From Quercus robur (Eukaryota; Streptophyta; Magnoliopsida; Fagales; Fagaceae): a stretch of DNA of 64,000 nt. The translations under genes were made by a program, and so were the position numbers. The stretch spans positions 5,466,974 to 5,530,973 of the forward strand of contig NC_065536.1 of assembly GCF_932294415.1 (NCBI RefSeq). The letters are read 5' to 3'. Below are positions 24,170 to 35,750 of the stretch, piece by piece. How positions within the stretch are numbered: position 1 is the stretch's first letter; every line of letters begins with the position of its first letter. The notes under the pieces are model-generated. The model searched no databases, had not been told where the DNA came from, and saw only the letters and a program-made list of their open reading frames with translations.

Positions 24170-24424
24170 GGGTGTGTTTGGATGACATGATTTGGGTATT
24201 TGAATTTGGATTTGGGTGATTAAAATCCAAATAATATATCTGGAAAGTTCAAAAAAAGTCAAGAATTTTGATTTGACAAATCCATCAAGGATTTTAAACC
24301 TTTAAAATGTTTGGATTTGAAATAACTGCTAAAATCAATGGATTTGAAATCCCTTTATTTCAAATCTATCAATTTAAAATCGAAATCGAAATCGAAATAG
24401 AAATAGAAGTTCCCAAATGCAACC
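24170..24424. mobile_element. Tourist-like (PIF/Harbinger) MITE
   Basis: A 255-bp element has inverted ends GGGTGTGTTTGG and, read inward from the right, GGTTGCATTTGG. It is flanked by taa (24167-24169 and 24425-24427). The interior is rich in 'aaatcc' and 'gatttg' words and holds a short (GAAATC)n run near 24378-24405. Three-base TAA duplications are typical of Tourist MITEs. Confidence 0.75.
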
Positions 24425-24427
24425 TAA

Positions 24428-24859
24428 AAAAATCAAGTGATCTGCTGGACCCTCAGTGTAAACCGAGCAACATTGGGCATAAAATTTTAGATAGAGTGGT
24501 TTTGAAAAGTGATACATTTAGTGTAAACAAGACATAGATTAGTCAATTTCAAAATATTGAATACTGTGATATTCAACAAAAGATTGCCGAAAATAAGGAC
24601 CTAGTAAAGCCTCAACGCCATGTGAGTTTTCTGCAAGGAGGATAGACAGTTGAGCACATGCGCTTGGTGAGGAGAGTAGGGATAACCATTGATCTGAGCT
24701 GGAGGAGTTAGACGTGGGCTAGAATAGGCATTGTTGGGCCTTCTACAAAGAGTCAATGGGCCTTCTGCAAAGTTTTCCAGATTTTGCTTAGAGAATCTAA
24801 AAGAGTTTTTAAGTTATAAAGATTTTGCTGGGACGCTGGGTACACATCCACATATTGAG
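24428..24859. other. Non-coding spacer
   Basis: No gene, RNA or mobile element recognised. Confidence 0.4.
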
Positions 24860-25110
24860 GATTTCGCTATATAAAAGGTGGTTGGGGTTTGGGCTTGGGG
24901 ACATTTGTGTTAAGATATTCCAAATTAGGGGTGGCCCACTCACTCTATACTTGGGCTGGCTCACTAAGTTTTTGTTCACTTTAGTCTTTATCGCTTTCAT
25001 ATTTCTCATTCTTTGGGCCAAAAAATCATAACTTCCTTTCAATTTTTTTTTTTTTTTTTCCTTTTTAAACCAACTTCCTTCAAATTTCTAAATGAAGGGG
25101 TTTGGCACTT
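24860..25110 (+). repeat. Dispersed non-coding repeat, copy B
   Basis: Shares 'gggtttgggcttggggac' and the downstream 'tacttgggctggctcacta' region with 3485-3600 and 27160-27260. Confidence 0.6.
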
Positions 25111-25538
25111 GAACCAAATTTCAAACAATAATTTGGTGACACAAATTTTTTCAATTGTTGATGTGAATTTTTCTAAGATTACTGCATAAAAAAAGTATTA
25201 TTAATGATGAATTCATTTGAAAATGATATTATTTAAATTATAACTTTTCAGCTTAATAAGTTGTGAAATTTTTTTCTCTAGTATTGCTCAATTTCATATG
25301 TGCTCTTGAATTAATTTGGAAAAAAATGGTATGACTGACCCAATAACTTGTGTACAGGATGAACATTAGTAAAACTTAAAAAAAAAAAAATCATTAATAA
25401 CATTTAAATACTACAAAAATAAATAAATAAAGGAACAACAGTGCCAAAAACTTTTTTTCCCGGGAAACTCAACAAAATTGATAAGTTTTCTGCTTTATGG
25501 CTTGAAAAAAAGAAGAAAAAAAAGAAGAAGGAAAATTA

Positions 25539-25688
25539 ATGGCTTTGGGAAATGATTTCTTGCTGCAAAGTTTACCATCGGTGATGAAGAAACAGAGGTG
25601 CCAGAGGAGGAGGAAGTTGGAGGAGGAGGAACGTTAACAAGGTGCTGTGTGTTTGATGGTACTGTCTGGTGGTTCTGTTTTTGCCTAA
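25539..25688 (+). pseudogene. B-GATA (LLM-domain) 3' fragment
   Basis: A 49-codon frame plus stop encodes MALGNDFLLQSLPSVMKKQR, then KLEEEER, a stop, and QGAVCLMVLSGGSVFA before TAA at 25686-25688. This matches the end of GATA15/16/17-like proteins, including the LLM domain, better than the pseudogene at 5779-6111 does. One internal TAA sits just before the LLM motif. The zinc finger is absent, so this is a fragment. The downstream sequence is shared with 6100-7350, so the two GATA remnants are paralogous segments. Confidence 0.7.
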
Positions 25689-26939
25689 AGGAGGAAACAC
25701 GACAAAATGTTGATAAGATAAAGAAGACCCTAACCACTTGCCAATAACCCCAAACCAACAAGTATACCTTTTAATATTGTCCTTTTAGCTTACTTTTTTT
25801 CTTCTTCTTCTTTTTCTTTGATTAAATGAAAGTAGATGGAAAACCCTTGTGAATGTTATTTGGGTTTTCAAAGATGGAAAAGAGAGAAGGTAATAGTCAA
25901 GGAAATTGAGAGAGAATTGATAGAATGACATTCCTGTTTTTGATGACATATCTTAGTAATATTGTACATATACTTGGAATTAATGATATATAGTTTTTTT
26001 TTTTGGGTTGTATGTTATGCGCCATTTTTTCTGGTTCATGATATGATGTTTGTAGAAATTGTAGGATGACTTTATAATGGGAAACTCTCTGCAGGAATTG
26101 TCAAAAAAATGCGCTCAAAGATTGAATTGTGTATTATGCTTTTTAGGTTAAAAGAAAAAAGGACATTATAAGTGACAGAAAAATTTTCTACATTTTTTAA
26201 AAATTTGTCAAGGTTTTTGTTAATAGGTGCATTGGAGATTTGCCTATCCGGTAAGGATTAAGGAGAAATTTAATGTACCTCACCGCATTAGAAAGCAACG
26301 AAAAAGTAAAATAAACAAATACTTCTTTAATTGATATATTATAACAAAAAAAATTAACCTTACCACTGGCTTCTAGAACTTTTAATTATTAACATGCTGT
26401 TATGATTCTTTTTTCATTTTAATTTTGGTCTATTATTAATGTTATTTTTATTATGTACTACTAATTACATTGAAAAATGTTTTTTTCCTGTATTTATTAA
26501 GCCCAAAAATAGAATAATGATGGCTGAAAATTTTAAGATTATGGTTTCAATTCAGGCTTCTTAAGTGTCTTGTAGTTGTAGCAAAGTGGTCTTAAGTCAG
26601 TACTGTAGGGCACGATGTCCAAGGGGCAAGTAGACGGCACAAGATGTGACGTTAGTCTTATTTGATAAAAGAAAAAAAAAATTAGGAACTCAAACCTCTT
26701 GAATCTAATAAATTTGGAACCAATCTAATCTATTTAACTCTAAATATTAGACCATCTATGGCGATGCTATATAATAGCAAATTCCTTTGTTTTAGTAATA
26801 TATACTCATCCCTATGGTGATATTGTCTATATTTTATTTAATGGTTGAGATTGAAAATTGCTTTTTCAACTTTCAATCTCAGCCATTGATTACAATTGCA
26901 TCAGGTGCAATACCCTAAGTATTCCACCTTATCTGAATC
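25689..26939. other. Duplicated GATA flank, then non-coding spacer
   Basis: 25689-26120 matches 6112-6144 and 6917-7350 and preserves the hAT element's empty site (gttgataagataaagaag). From 26120 to 26939 nothing is recognised. Confidence 0.6.
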
Positions 26940-27350
26940 CATAAATGTCACTCCAAAGTATTTGGATTGGTGGTATAGTGAATGACTAAAGTTTTCCACA
27001 TTTTCCTTAGTCTAAAAGAGTTATTACTTATAAGGTGTAGCCCATTCCTAGGTAGAAATCTAGAGCCCAAGCTTCTGGATATTGAACTTTCAGGCCTAGT
27101 TAAGGCTTGGTTGGGAGGGGTACTCAACCACACACTGAGCATATCACTATACAAAGGATGATAGGAGTTTGGGCCTGTGGACTTTCGTGGTGTTAAGATA
27201 TTACAAATTAAGGGTGACCACTCTAATACTTGGGCTAGCTCACCAAGTTTTCAGTCCACTTTACCCCTTCCATATTTCTTACACACTGAGCTAAATAGTC
27301 ATAGCCAAGCACATATGTAGGACTCAATAGCCATGCAAGCCCAACAATCA
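26940..27350 (+). repeat. Dispersed non-coding repeat, copy C
   Basis: Matches 3290-3620: 'cccattcctag' upstream, then 'gagtttgggcctgtggact' and 'aatacttgggctagctcacc'. Confidence 0.6.
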
Positions 27351-27371
27351 AAACTTCATTTATTTTTTCTT

Positions 27372-28100
27372 TAAACCAACTTCAAAATTCCATAAATTGA
27401 GATACATGTCAATGGTTGTATAGAGGTTGTTATCACACTGTTGATAATCTTTTGGCATTGCTTTTGCAAGTGACTGAAAACTTATAGCACAAAGGTTCTC
27501 ATGCCTTGCAACTAGCATAAGATAACCATCTATAAATCTTCCAATAGTAAATATTTTTGGTGCAGGTTTGCTTGAAAGAAAATAAACATAAGATTCAACC
27601 ACCCTTATAACAGTGCCCACAACATAACCACTTTCACTGTCTCCATAATTCTTAACCAAGAGATCTGGAAGATGACACTACTCCAACATGGAATCAATTC
27701 TTTCTGGCATAGGTGTAGAGAAAATTGCAAAAAACAAAAATTTCTGCCACATGGAGCACACTAAACAAGCATTTAGTTGTAACTCTTTGTAATTGTGGGT
27801 TTAGATGTTTGGCAGCCAAATTGTGAAGCCCAAAAGTGATTTAGGAAAGCCATTTTGCAATCTAACTTGCTCTTCATGATCCTACAAACTGTGATTTCAT
27901 CCCTTTACTTTTAATAGTTTGAATGACTTCATTAAATTGATTTGTTCAAAGAAATGAAACATCTTCAAACCACCAATTATCAAGTTCGTCTTCAAGTTTT
28001 GAGTTCATAGCATTATTCGCTAGAAAATTCAAGTCTTGTACATAATCATCACCAAAACTATGGTCTTCAGGATTTATGCAGGCATTCTAGGCAATTGCTT
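27372..28100 (-). pseudogene. NPH3-domain (BTB/NPH3 family) pseudogene fragment
   Basis: The minus strand encodes parts of an NPH3 domain: DNWWFEDVSFL, NEVIQTIKSKGMKSQ, and the run VKNYGDSESGYVVGTVIRVV followed by IDGYLMLVARHENL and LAKAMPKDYQQCDNNLYTTI. These align with the conserved start of the NPH3 domain ('WWVEDL', 'YGDSETLYDV', 'IDGYLAE', 'LYRAIDIYLK'). Intact proteins act as adaptors for cullin-3 ubiquitin ligases in phototropism and auxin transport at the plasma membrane. Here the BTB domain and the C-terminal half are missing, and stops occur after SFL and before CHLPDLL. The 5' side is cut off at the CACTA-like element beginning near 28100. Confidence 0.75.
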
Positions 28101-29270
28101 TTAAGTCTATAGCTGCGTTCAAAAAACGTGGCTATAGGTAACACAAAAAAAAAAAAAAAAACCTAAAACTGAATCATAATTCACGCCAGGTTCCCACTTA
28201 CCCCCACTTTCATCTTTTCTTTCTTTGCTCATCCTTTTTTTGCTCCTCTCTTCTGCAAGTCACGCCAGGTTCTTCTTTCTTTCTCTATTTTTTTTTTCTT
28301 CATCACTCCAGCACAACTCTTTTCTTCTTTTTTTTTCTTCATCTCAAGCACATTGATTTTTCTATAGATCTAGTTTTTTTTTTTTTTTTTTGTTTTTTTT
28401 ACTCCAGCACAAACTTTTTTTTCTTCATCTCAAGCACACTGATTTGTTTATAGATCTTTTTTTTTTTGGTTATTTTATGTTTAGTTAGTAAGAAAATGGA
28501 GGAAATGCTGAAAATTTGAATGAAGTGGATATTCTAGCAATATTTGTGTCTATGTCTTGATTTGGATTTGAGTTTTGATTTTGAATTTTTTGGATCTGTG
28601 CTTGAATTTGTGCTATTGTGTTGCTGATATTGTGCTTATGTTTAAATGGGTTTGTGTTCTTGAGCTTGTTCTTTTGTGTTTCAGAGCTTGTGCTTTTGTG
28701 TTCCTTGAATGGATTTGGTGTTAGATTTGGGTTGGTTTTGTTGAATGAGAGGAGATTCATGAGTTTGTGTTCTTGTATTTTGGAGCACGTTGTGTTTGTA
28801 TTGTGAGTATATTGTGTTTGATTTTGAATTTTCTAGGTGTGTTTGTGCTGTGAGTATGTTTTGTTTGATTTTGAATTTTTTGGGTTTGTGTTTGATTTTG
28901 AATTAGCTGGAAAAAAAACCCAAATTAAAAAAAAAAAAACCTATATCCACATTTCAAAAACACAGCTGTAGGAGGCTTTAGCCGCGTTTTTAAAATGCAG
29001 CCAAAACTGTACCTATAGCCGTAGTTTTAAAATGCAACCCAAACATGGTCTATAACTGTGTTTTTAAAAACGCAGCTATAGGTCTTAGTCCATATCTGCA
29101 TTTAAAAAAATGCGGCTATAGACCTATTGGACCTATTGTCGGTGATTAGGCCGCGCGTGTAAATGCTGCTATAGAAAACGTAGCTATAGACCGAAAGGGT
29201 CTATAGCCATGTTTTTAGGGTCTATAGCCACGTTTTAGAAACGCGACTATAGCCCTAGTTTTTTGTAGTG
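28100..29270. mobile_element. Small non-autonomous CACTA-like element
   Basis: The right end is ttttttgtagtg (29259-29270), the inverse of a CACTACAAAAAA terminus. Both edges carry the subterminal motif seen in the large CACTA element (gcggctatag, aaacgcg and relatives), densely from about 28960 to 29255 and once or twice at 28105-28135. The middle is T-rich, with word repeats such as 'gtttgtgttcttg', and has no transposase. The left CACTA terminus is not visible and may be eroded. The large element at 38-54.7 kb, or a relative of it, could have supplied transposase. Confidence 0.65.
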
Positions 29271-29491
29271 CATCCACCTCTTGGACGCCAGTAGCTAGGA
29301 CCATAAACTGATTCTTGGCACCCACAAAAAGTAACTCCACCTTTGTGGTCTTGCCAGTAGTCCAAGGGATGCTTTGAATCGCAAAAATGTAGAAGCTATT
29401 GTTGCTCCATCTTCTTGTATCTCATGCACAGAGTCACAAACAAAATAACATCCAATTTGTTTAGAGAAAAAGAAAAGCATGACTCAATACT
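29271..29491 (-). pseudogene. DC1 protein 5' fragment
   Basis: This copy of 1640-1840 holds the start codon region (MEQQ, then an in-frame TAG, then LLHFCDSKHPL) and part of the first DC1 domain, plus about 70 bp of 5' flank. It is wedged between the small CACTA-like element and the Ty1/copia remnant, so it may be all that survives of a second DC1 gene or a duplicated piece of the first. Confidence 0.75.
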
Positions 29492-32400
29492 GTTGAAGGT
29501 TACAAGTATTTCCTTACAATTGTTGATGATTTTTCTAGATGTACATGAATTTATTTGTTAAAGGCTAAATCAGAAACTCAAGATCTTTTGCCACAGTTCT
29601 ATGTTTATGTTGAAACTCAGTTTAACAAGAAAATCAAGTGCATTAGAACTGACAATGGCATTGAGTTTTTTTTAAAGGAATTTTTCAAGTCCAAAGGCAT
29701 TATCCATCAATTGAGTTGTGTTGAAACCCCTCAACATAACTCAATTGTGGAAAGAAAACATCAACATATTCTAAATGTGGCTAGAGCACTTAAGTTTCAA
29801 TCCAATGTTCCTTTGAGTTTTTGGGGAGATTGTGTGCTCACAGCTATGTACCTCATCAATAGGTTGCCTAATTCTGCTATTGACAATAAAACACCCTATG
29901 AGGTCCTTTTTGGTAAGTTGCCTACCTTTTCACATCTTAGAGTGTTTGGTTGTTTATGTTATGCATCCCCACTTGCACATAACAGGCATAAGTTTTTACC
30001 TAGAGCTACTAAATGTGTGTTTCTTGGTTACCCCTTTGGTGTTAAAGGTTACAAAGTGATGGATTTAACCACACATTCAGTTTTTATTTCAAGAGATGTG
30101 CACTTCTATGAGTCACTATTTCCTTTTCAATCTCCTGATTTTCCTCAATATCTTGATCCCTTTGATTCCAACACCTTATCCTCATCTGTTCCTTCAAATC
30201 CTATTCCCTTGCCTACTGTCTCAAATGAACCTATTCTGCTTGATTTTCCAGATTCTGCAGCAAGCACTTCTGTTACTCCAGAATGTGTTCCTTTGGATTG
30301 TTCCATTGATACTTCTAGTCCCTCATCTCTTGCATTTGACACTATTACTGTTACAGCCTTACCTCATACTTCTCCACCTCAAATTAGGAAGTCTACTAGG
30401 ACTCATAGACTACCTACCTATTTACAAGATTACTCTTGTTCCTTGCTTACCACCAAACCCTCACCAGGTAGTCCCTATGATATCAATGATCATCTTTCTT
30501 ATGCTAACCTTAGTTCTTCCTATCAAGTTTTTGCTCTTGCTACTAGTGCTGAAGTTGAATCTAAGTATTACCATCAGGCTGTGCTTTCAAAGGCTTGGTA
30601 GGGAGCAATGGACAAAGAGATTGGTGCTTTAGAACTTAATCATACTTGGGATGTAGTTCCTTTGCCTCATGGGAAGTTTCCAATAGGTTGCAAGTGGGTT
30701 TATAGGATTAAATATAATCCAGATGGCTCTGTGGAGAGATACAAAGCCAGATTAGTGGCTAAAGGGTATACACAGCAAGAGGGGCTAGACTATTCTGAGA
30801 CATTCTCACCAGTTGCCAAATCAGTGTCTGTGAGGGTGTTGCTGTGTATTGCTGCTATCAAGGGTTGGCCTTTACATCAGTTGGATGTTAACAATGCCTT
30901 CCTCCATGGTGATTTAGAGGAGGAAGTGTACATGTCCTTACCACAGGGCTATCACAGCAAAGGGGCTGTTCAACAGATGCTAGACCTCTTGTATGCAAGT
31001 TGAGAAAGTCACTTTATGGATTGAAGCAGGCCAGCAGGCAATGGCATGCTAAACTATCCACAACAATCACTGAGATGGGTTTTGTTCAATCAAAATCTGA
31101 TTATGCCCTATTTGTACATTCAAAAGGCTCTAATTTTACTGCCCTTTTGGTCTATGTAGATGACATATTGATCACAGGTAATGATGCTCAATGTGTAGCA
31201 GATTTAAAAGAACTCTTGGATGCTAAGTTTGGGATAAAAGACTTAGGAGCGTTGAAGTATTTTCTGGGGTTAGAAGTGGCAAGGAGTGACAAGGGCATTA
31301 CTCTTAATAAGAGAAAATATGTCTTAGAAGTGTTGACAGATTTAGGTATGATAGGTTGCAAGCCTATGAAAACACCTATGGAGCAGCACCTTAGATTGTC
31401 CAAGGATGAAGGAGATTTAATTGATGATCATTCACAGTACAGAAGGCTTATAGGCAGGTTGATGTATTTAACCTTGACAAGGCCAGACATTTGTTATGCA
31501 GTGAACAAGCTAAGTCAATTTTTGAGCAAGCCTAGGCATCCTCACATGGTGACAGCACTAAGGGTTTTACAATACATCAAGGGTGCACCAGGGCAGGGGT
31601 TGTTTTTTTACAGCCAACTCAGATTTTCAGTTGAAGGCATTTTGTGATGCGGATTGGGCAGGATGCCCTGACACTAGGAGATCTTTGACAAGATATTGCA
31701 TTTTCCTTGGTGAGAATTTAATATCCTGGAGGTCCAAGAAACAAAACACTGTATCAAGATCCTCAGCAGAGATTGAGTACAGATTAATGGCTTCAACATG
31801 CTGTGAAATCACTTGGCTGCTATATCTACTTGAAGACTTCAAGATTGAGCACTCCAAGGCTGCACTCCTCTATTGTGACAACAAGGCAGCCTTGCACATA
31901 GCTGCAAACCCCATGTTCCATGAGAGAACAAAACATATAGAAGTGGATTGTCATTTAACCAGGGAAAAAATACAGGTAGGTATAATTAAGACTTTCCATG
32001 TTAGGACCAATTTACAACTAGCTGATGTGTTTACTAAAGCACTTGGTGCACCTGCATTTCTGGATTTGATTAGTAGATTAGGTTTACTCAACATTTTCAG
32101 CTCCAACATTACTTATCCACAACCATGACAAGACTCAGAAGCTATTTCCACAACAGAAGCAGCTCTGGTCTTGAGGGGGGTTGTTAAGAAGATTAGTCAA
32201 AAGAGTAAACCTGAAGCAGTGATGAATAAAGAAAGATTGACTCGTGTAAGAAAGACTAAAGAGGAAAAGAAGAAAAAGGGATTAAATGACAGTAGCATTA
32301 GTGTATTATTGAGAAAGCTACTTGTAGCATTAAAAGGGTAAGTTAAGCACGAGAGATGCACATGGGAGTGTCTGTGGAGCTGTTAGTGGACAGATGGCTA

Positions 32401-32676
32401 AATGTTATTGGAGGCGTATAATTTGGGAAGTTGTTATAGGTAGTTAGAGGTAGTTATTAGATTTCCCACTCTTTTTATCTTCTGGTAGAGTAGTGATTTG
32501 CGGTATAAATGTAAAGGTGTACATTGTAATTCATTCAACTTTTGTAATCACAATTCTGAGCAATAAAATTTTCTCTCTCATTCAGAAAATTCTCTCTTGG
32601 TTTTTGAAGTTTCTCATAGTTTCTTTGATATTTTGCTTGGTTATAACACTCTGTTTTTCGTTTCTGATCTTTAACA
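29492..32676 (+). mobile_element. Ty1/copia LTR retrotransposon remnant (broken)
   Basis: Parts in order are the integrase core (about 29.5-30.1 kb; VDDFSR, TDNG), a variable linker, reverse transcriptase (about 30.65-31.5 kb; VYVDDIL), RNase H (about 31.6-32.1 kb; [10 protein letters not shown]), a purine tract (ttgagggggg) and one LTR (32182-32676). The integrase-before-reverse-transcriptase order marks Ty1/copia. It is a broken fossil whose reading frame is interrupted about three times, and no gag region or second LTR is seen. With one LTR its age cannot be read from LTR divergence, but the protein remains easy to recognise, so it is not ancient. Confidence 0.92.
32182..32676 (+). repeat. 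LTR of the Ty1/copia remnant
   Basis: 495 bp, beginning TGTTAAGAAG directly after the purine tract and ending CTTTAACA. A TATA-like 'ggtataaatg' near 32500 would be the LTR promoter. Confidence 0.85.
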
Positions 32677-32677
32677 G

Positions 32678-32701
32678 CCCCCCCCCCCCCCCCCCCCCCC
32701 C
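32678..32701. repeat. Poly(C) run
   Basis: About 24 C residues directly downstream of the Ty1/copia LTR, unusual in this A/T-rich sequence. The length may be an assembly estimate. Confidence 0.9.
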
Positions 32702-32829
32702 AAAAACCAAAAAAGGAAATAAGGTTATTCTTTTTCTTTTCTTTATTATTAATTTTCTAGCAACCAATCAAACTTTGAAGAAAAGGAGCTCAAAATTTGA
32801 ACTTCACACGCTGCATTGAAAGAAGCATT

Positions 32830-33570
32830 TGACTTTTTTTTTTTATGCAATATAACTTTATTAGAACAAAGGAGATACCACATAAAAGAATGAAAAATTA
32901 CAATTGGAAAGAAAGAAAATCAATAAAATTTACAACATAATATGTATATCACTTGTGCCAAGCATACAGGACCACTCAAACAAAAAGCTAATTTCAACTC
33001 GATAACAGAGCTCCATACCGTTAAGAATTCAGTTATTTATTTCCTCCATATTGTCCAATAGTAATAGAGTAGTTAGCAGCTCACAGAGCTGGGGAGGTCA
33101 GGACGTCACCACTTGAAGCCATCGCTGCCGAGGCTGCCTGGAGCTGCCGCCGAGGTTGCCTAGGTTCGTGGGGGGTTTGGGTTTGGGTTCACAAGAGCCG
33201 ATGGGTCGTAAGAGTTTGGGTCTGGGTTCAAACATGAAATCAGAGCTAGGGAGGTTTGGGTCTAGTTTCACCACCGCTGGAGCCTTTGCTGCCGGAATGA
33301 ATGGTTTGGGTTCGTGAGGTTTTAGTTTGTGGAAACTCATAAGTTTTTTGTCATATGAGGTTTTGTTTTTAGATTTTAAAATTTTGGCTGAAATTGTGCC
33401 ATCTAGGGGAGGTTTTTGTTTTAAGTTTAGCCTTGAAACTACGTAGTTTTGATTCATGTCAGCTCTTTGCTTGGTCATTACTAAAACAATGTAGTTTTGA
33501 GGCTGATTTGTTAAAAATAAAACACATCAGCATGATGATATATCACTTAACAGCAGAAATTAACCATGGT
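32830..33570 (-). other. Possible retroposed transcript with a 126-codon open frame
   Basis: Read on the minus strand, an ATG-initiated frame (33478 to 33098) encodes a basic, proline/lysine-rich 126-residue product (for example KLKPHEPKPFIPAAKAPAVV). I cannot place it in any family. About 230 bp downstream the same strand shows AATAAAG and then an A-run (the T-run at about 32836-32846), resembling a poly(A)-tailed cDNA end. It could be a retrocopy fragment, a young gene, or chance. The low-complexity composition argues for caution. Confidence 0.25.
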
Positions 33571-34805
33571 GAATGAAATGCGCACGAAACCAAACTTCAA
33601 GATGTAAAATCAAGTTTTCGAAACTTTAGAGTGTAAAATCTAGTCAACCCAAATTTCAGGGATGTAATTTAGGGAGATAATTTATGATTTAAAATCCCGT
33701 CATTCTCAAGAAAAATTCTCTATTCTTTTAAAATTGCATGCGTGCTTTAAAATTGATACATGAAAATTATTAGCCTTTACAAAAAAAAGAAAAGAAAAGA
33801 AAAAGTCTTTGCTTTGAGGCTAGTAGTTTTAAATTTCATAAGAAAAATTGTAATTATTCTATCTTTGAATTAAAATAGATAGTTAGCTAAAAAATAGTGT
33901 ATATTTTTTTCTTTTATCAACGTTAGAGAAAGATGGAGTGGGAAAAAAGAAGAAAATATTTAATTTATTTATAAAAAAAAAAAGTTGTAGTATAATCAAA
34001 TAGCTGTTATTTCTTGAAAAAACTACTCATCCTCATCCAAATCCCCTTTAAAACCCACTATTAAGCTGTTAACCAACTCAAACTTCTCCACTAACAAATG
34101 GTTATAACAATTACTACTACGAGAAGGCAAGCACGCTGCCTCCTCGTTGTATCATGATACTAGTGCACACAGTGTGTTGCACTGCAAAAAAAATACACTG
34201 AAAAATGTGACTTACGTTTCTAGTGTGTACGATAAACACCGCCTATGGTGTTATTCTTGCTAAACCCTACGAAAAGTTTACAGAGTTTCTTGAGCTCGGC
34301 TTTTTGTTAGCTCAATAGATATTAGTGAGAGTTTAGGGAGGTCTTCTGAACTAGTACGCGAATCACTCTGTATAAAAAATAAGCATTTGCTACAATCAGA
34401 AACAATTGCAAGTTACAATTTAGGCTTAATGAATTAAATGCAAATTCAAAATCTTAAGATTCTATAAAAATAACATGACTAGGCTTCAACCAAATATCTA
34501 ACTTGATCAATATACTCTGTTAATTTTTTTGTATTTATGAGAATCAAACCTCGTTTTATTTCCTAACCAATTAACAAACATTAATAGATTTAGTAACAAG
34601 TCGTTTAATCAATAATGAATATCTCAGATCAAGTGTTGAATTAATTTATTTCGCTTCATCCCAATCTATAAAACCAAAAACAATAGCACACAAAAAACAT
34701 AGAGACTCATTAGCATACAAAGAAAGAGAAGAGGGGAATGAAACCCCAGGACAAGTAGTGATACAGGTTGTGTGGGGTACGGGTATAATTGTGAGGAACA
34801 GTGAG
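33571..34805. other. Non-coding spacer
   Basis: No gene, RNA or transposon end recognised. Confidence 0.4.
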
Positions 34806-35717
34806 AGCTAGTCACGCTCTTTTATTCCAGTAAACGTGGAAGACTAAGACGTTGATCACTCGACAAAAGTAAAGCTATCTAAAAGACATTTTTATAGTCT
34901 TTCTTTATTGGATACCTCAGAATTTGTCCGTGTGCATGGGTTTGAGAAATTGCGGTGTGATTGTGAGCGTTTTAGGGAATTTTTACTTTATTTCATTAGT
35001 CTTTGCCTTTTTATTGTTAATAGTAAAGACGAGGAAGCCATTGCTTGATTTGAAGAATACTGTATTTCTCACTTTTTTTTTCTTCGTAGAAGCTTCACTA
35101 CCGGGCAGACTAGACAACCAGAAGCCACGGTGCAGTTGTTGAAGGCATTATACTGTGACTTGGGAAATGCTGAACGGAAATGTTGAAAGTTGCATTTTTA
35201 AAAAATAGCTTTTTTTTTTTTTTAAATGTATTTTTTGAAAACATGATTTTGAAATCCACGTACACTTAAATGTTTCGTAAAACATGTAGAAATTGTTATT
35301 TGAAAACTCTAAAATTTTTGTTGTGGATGTAAATTATCAAAGAGATTTTTTTTTTTTTTTTTTGAAAAGGTAACAAAAAGATTCTTTTTGTGTGTGTGTG
35401 TGTGTGTGTGTGGAGAAGAACGTACCAAAAAGACTTAATTGTGATGTCCATGCTAATAATAATAGGAGTAATAATTATTAGTATTTGCTAAACACGTTAA
35501 CACACGGTCACTTCCTCCGTGCTCCACTACAGAGCTTTTTTTTTTTTTTAATTTATTATTATTACTTTTTTTTTATATGATCCCCACTACAGAGCTAAAC
35601 ACAGTAATATTATATATGTGGCTTTTCACTTTCCCTTTCCCAAGTCTTAGTCAATATATTCAGCAAAAAAAAAAAAAAAAGTCAGTCAATATCAATATCA
35701 ACCAAAAAAAAGAGAAG

Positions 35718-35750
<33 letters not shown>

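Noticed and set aside
27671-27690. 'gacactactccaac' as the left end of the small CACTA-like element
   Set aside because: It lies inside the NPH3-homologous sequence and is not followed by subterminal motifs.
29555-32128. Treating the Ty1/copia frames as host genes
   Set aside because: Integrase, reverse transcriptase and RNase H motifs in order, plus a purine tract and LTR, identify a retroelement fossil.
33098-33478. Calling the 126-codon frame a gene
   Set aside because: Low-complexity Pro/Lys composition and no family match; kept only as a possible retroposed transcript.
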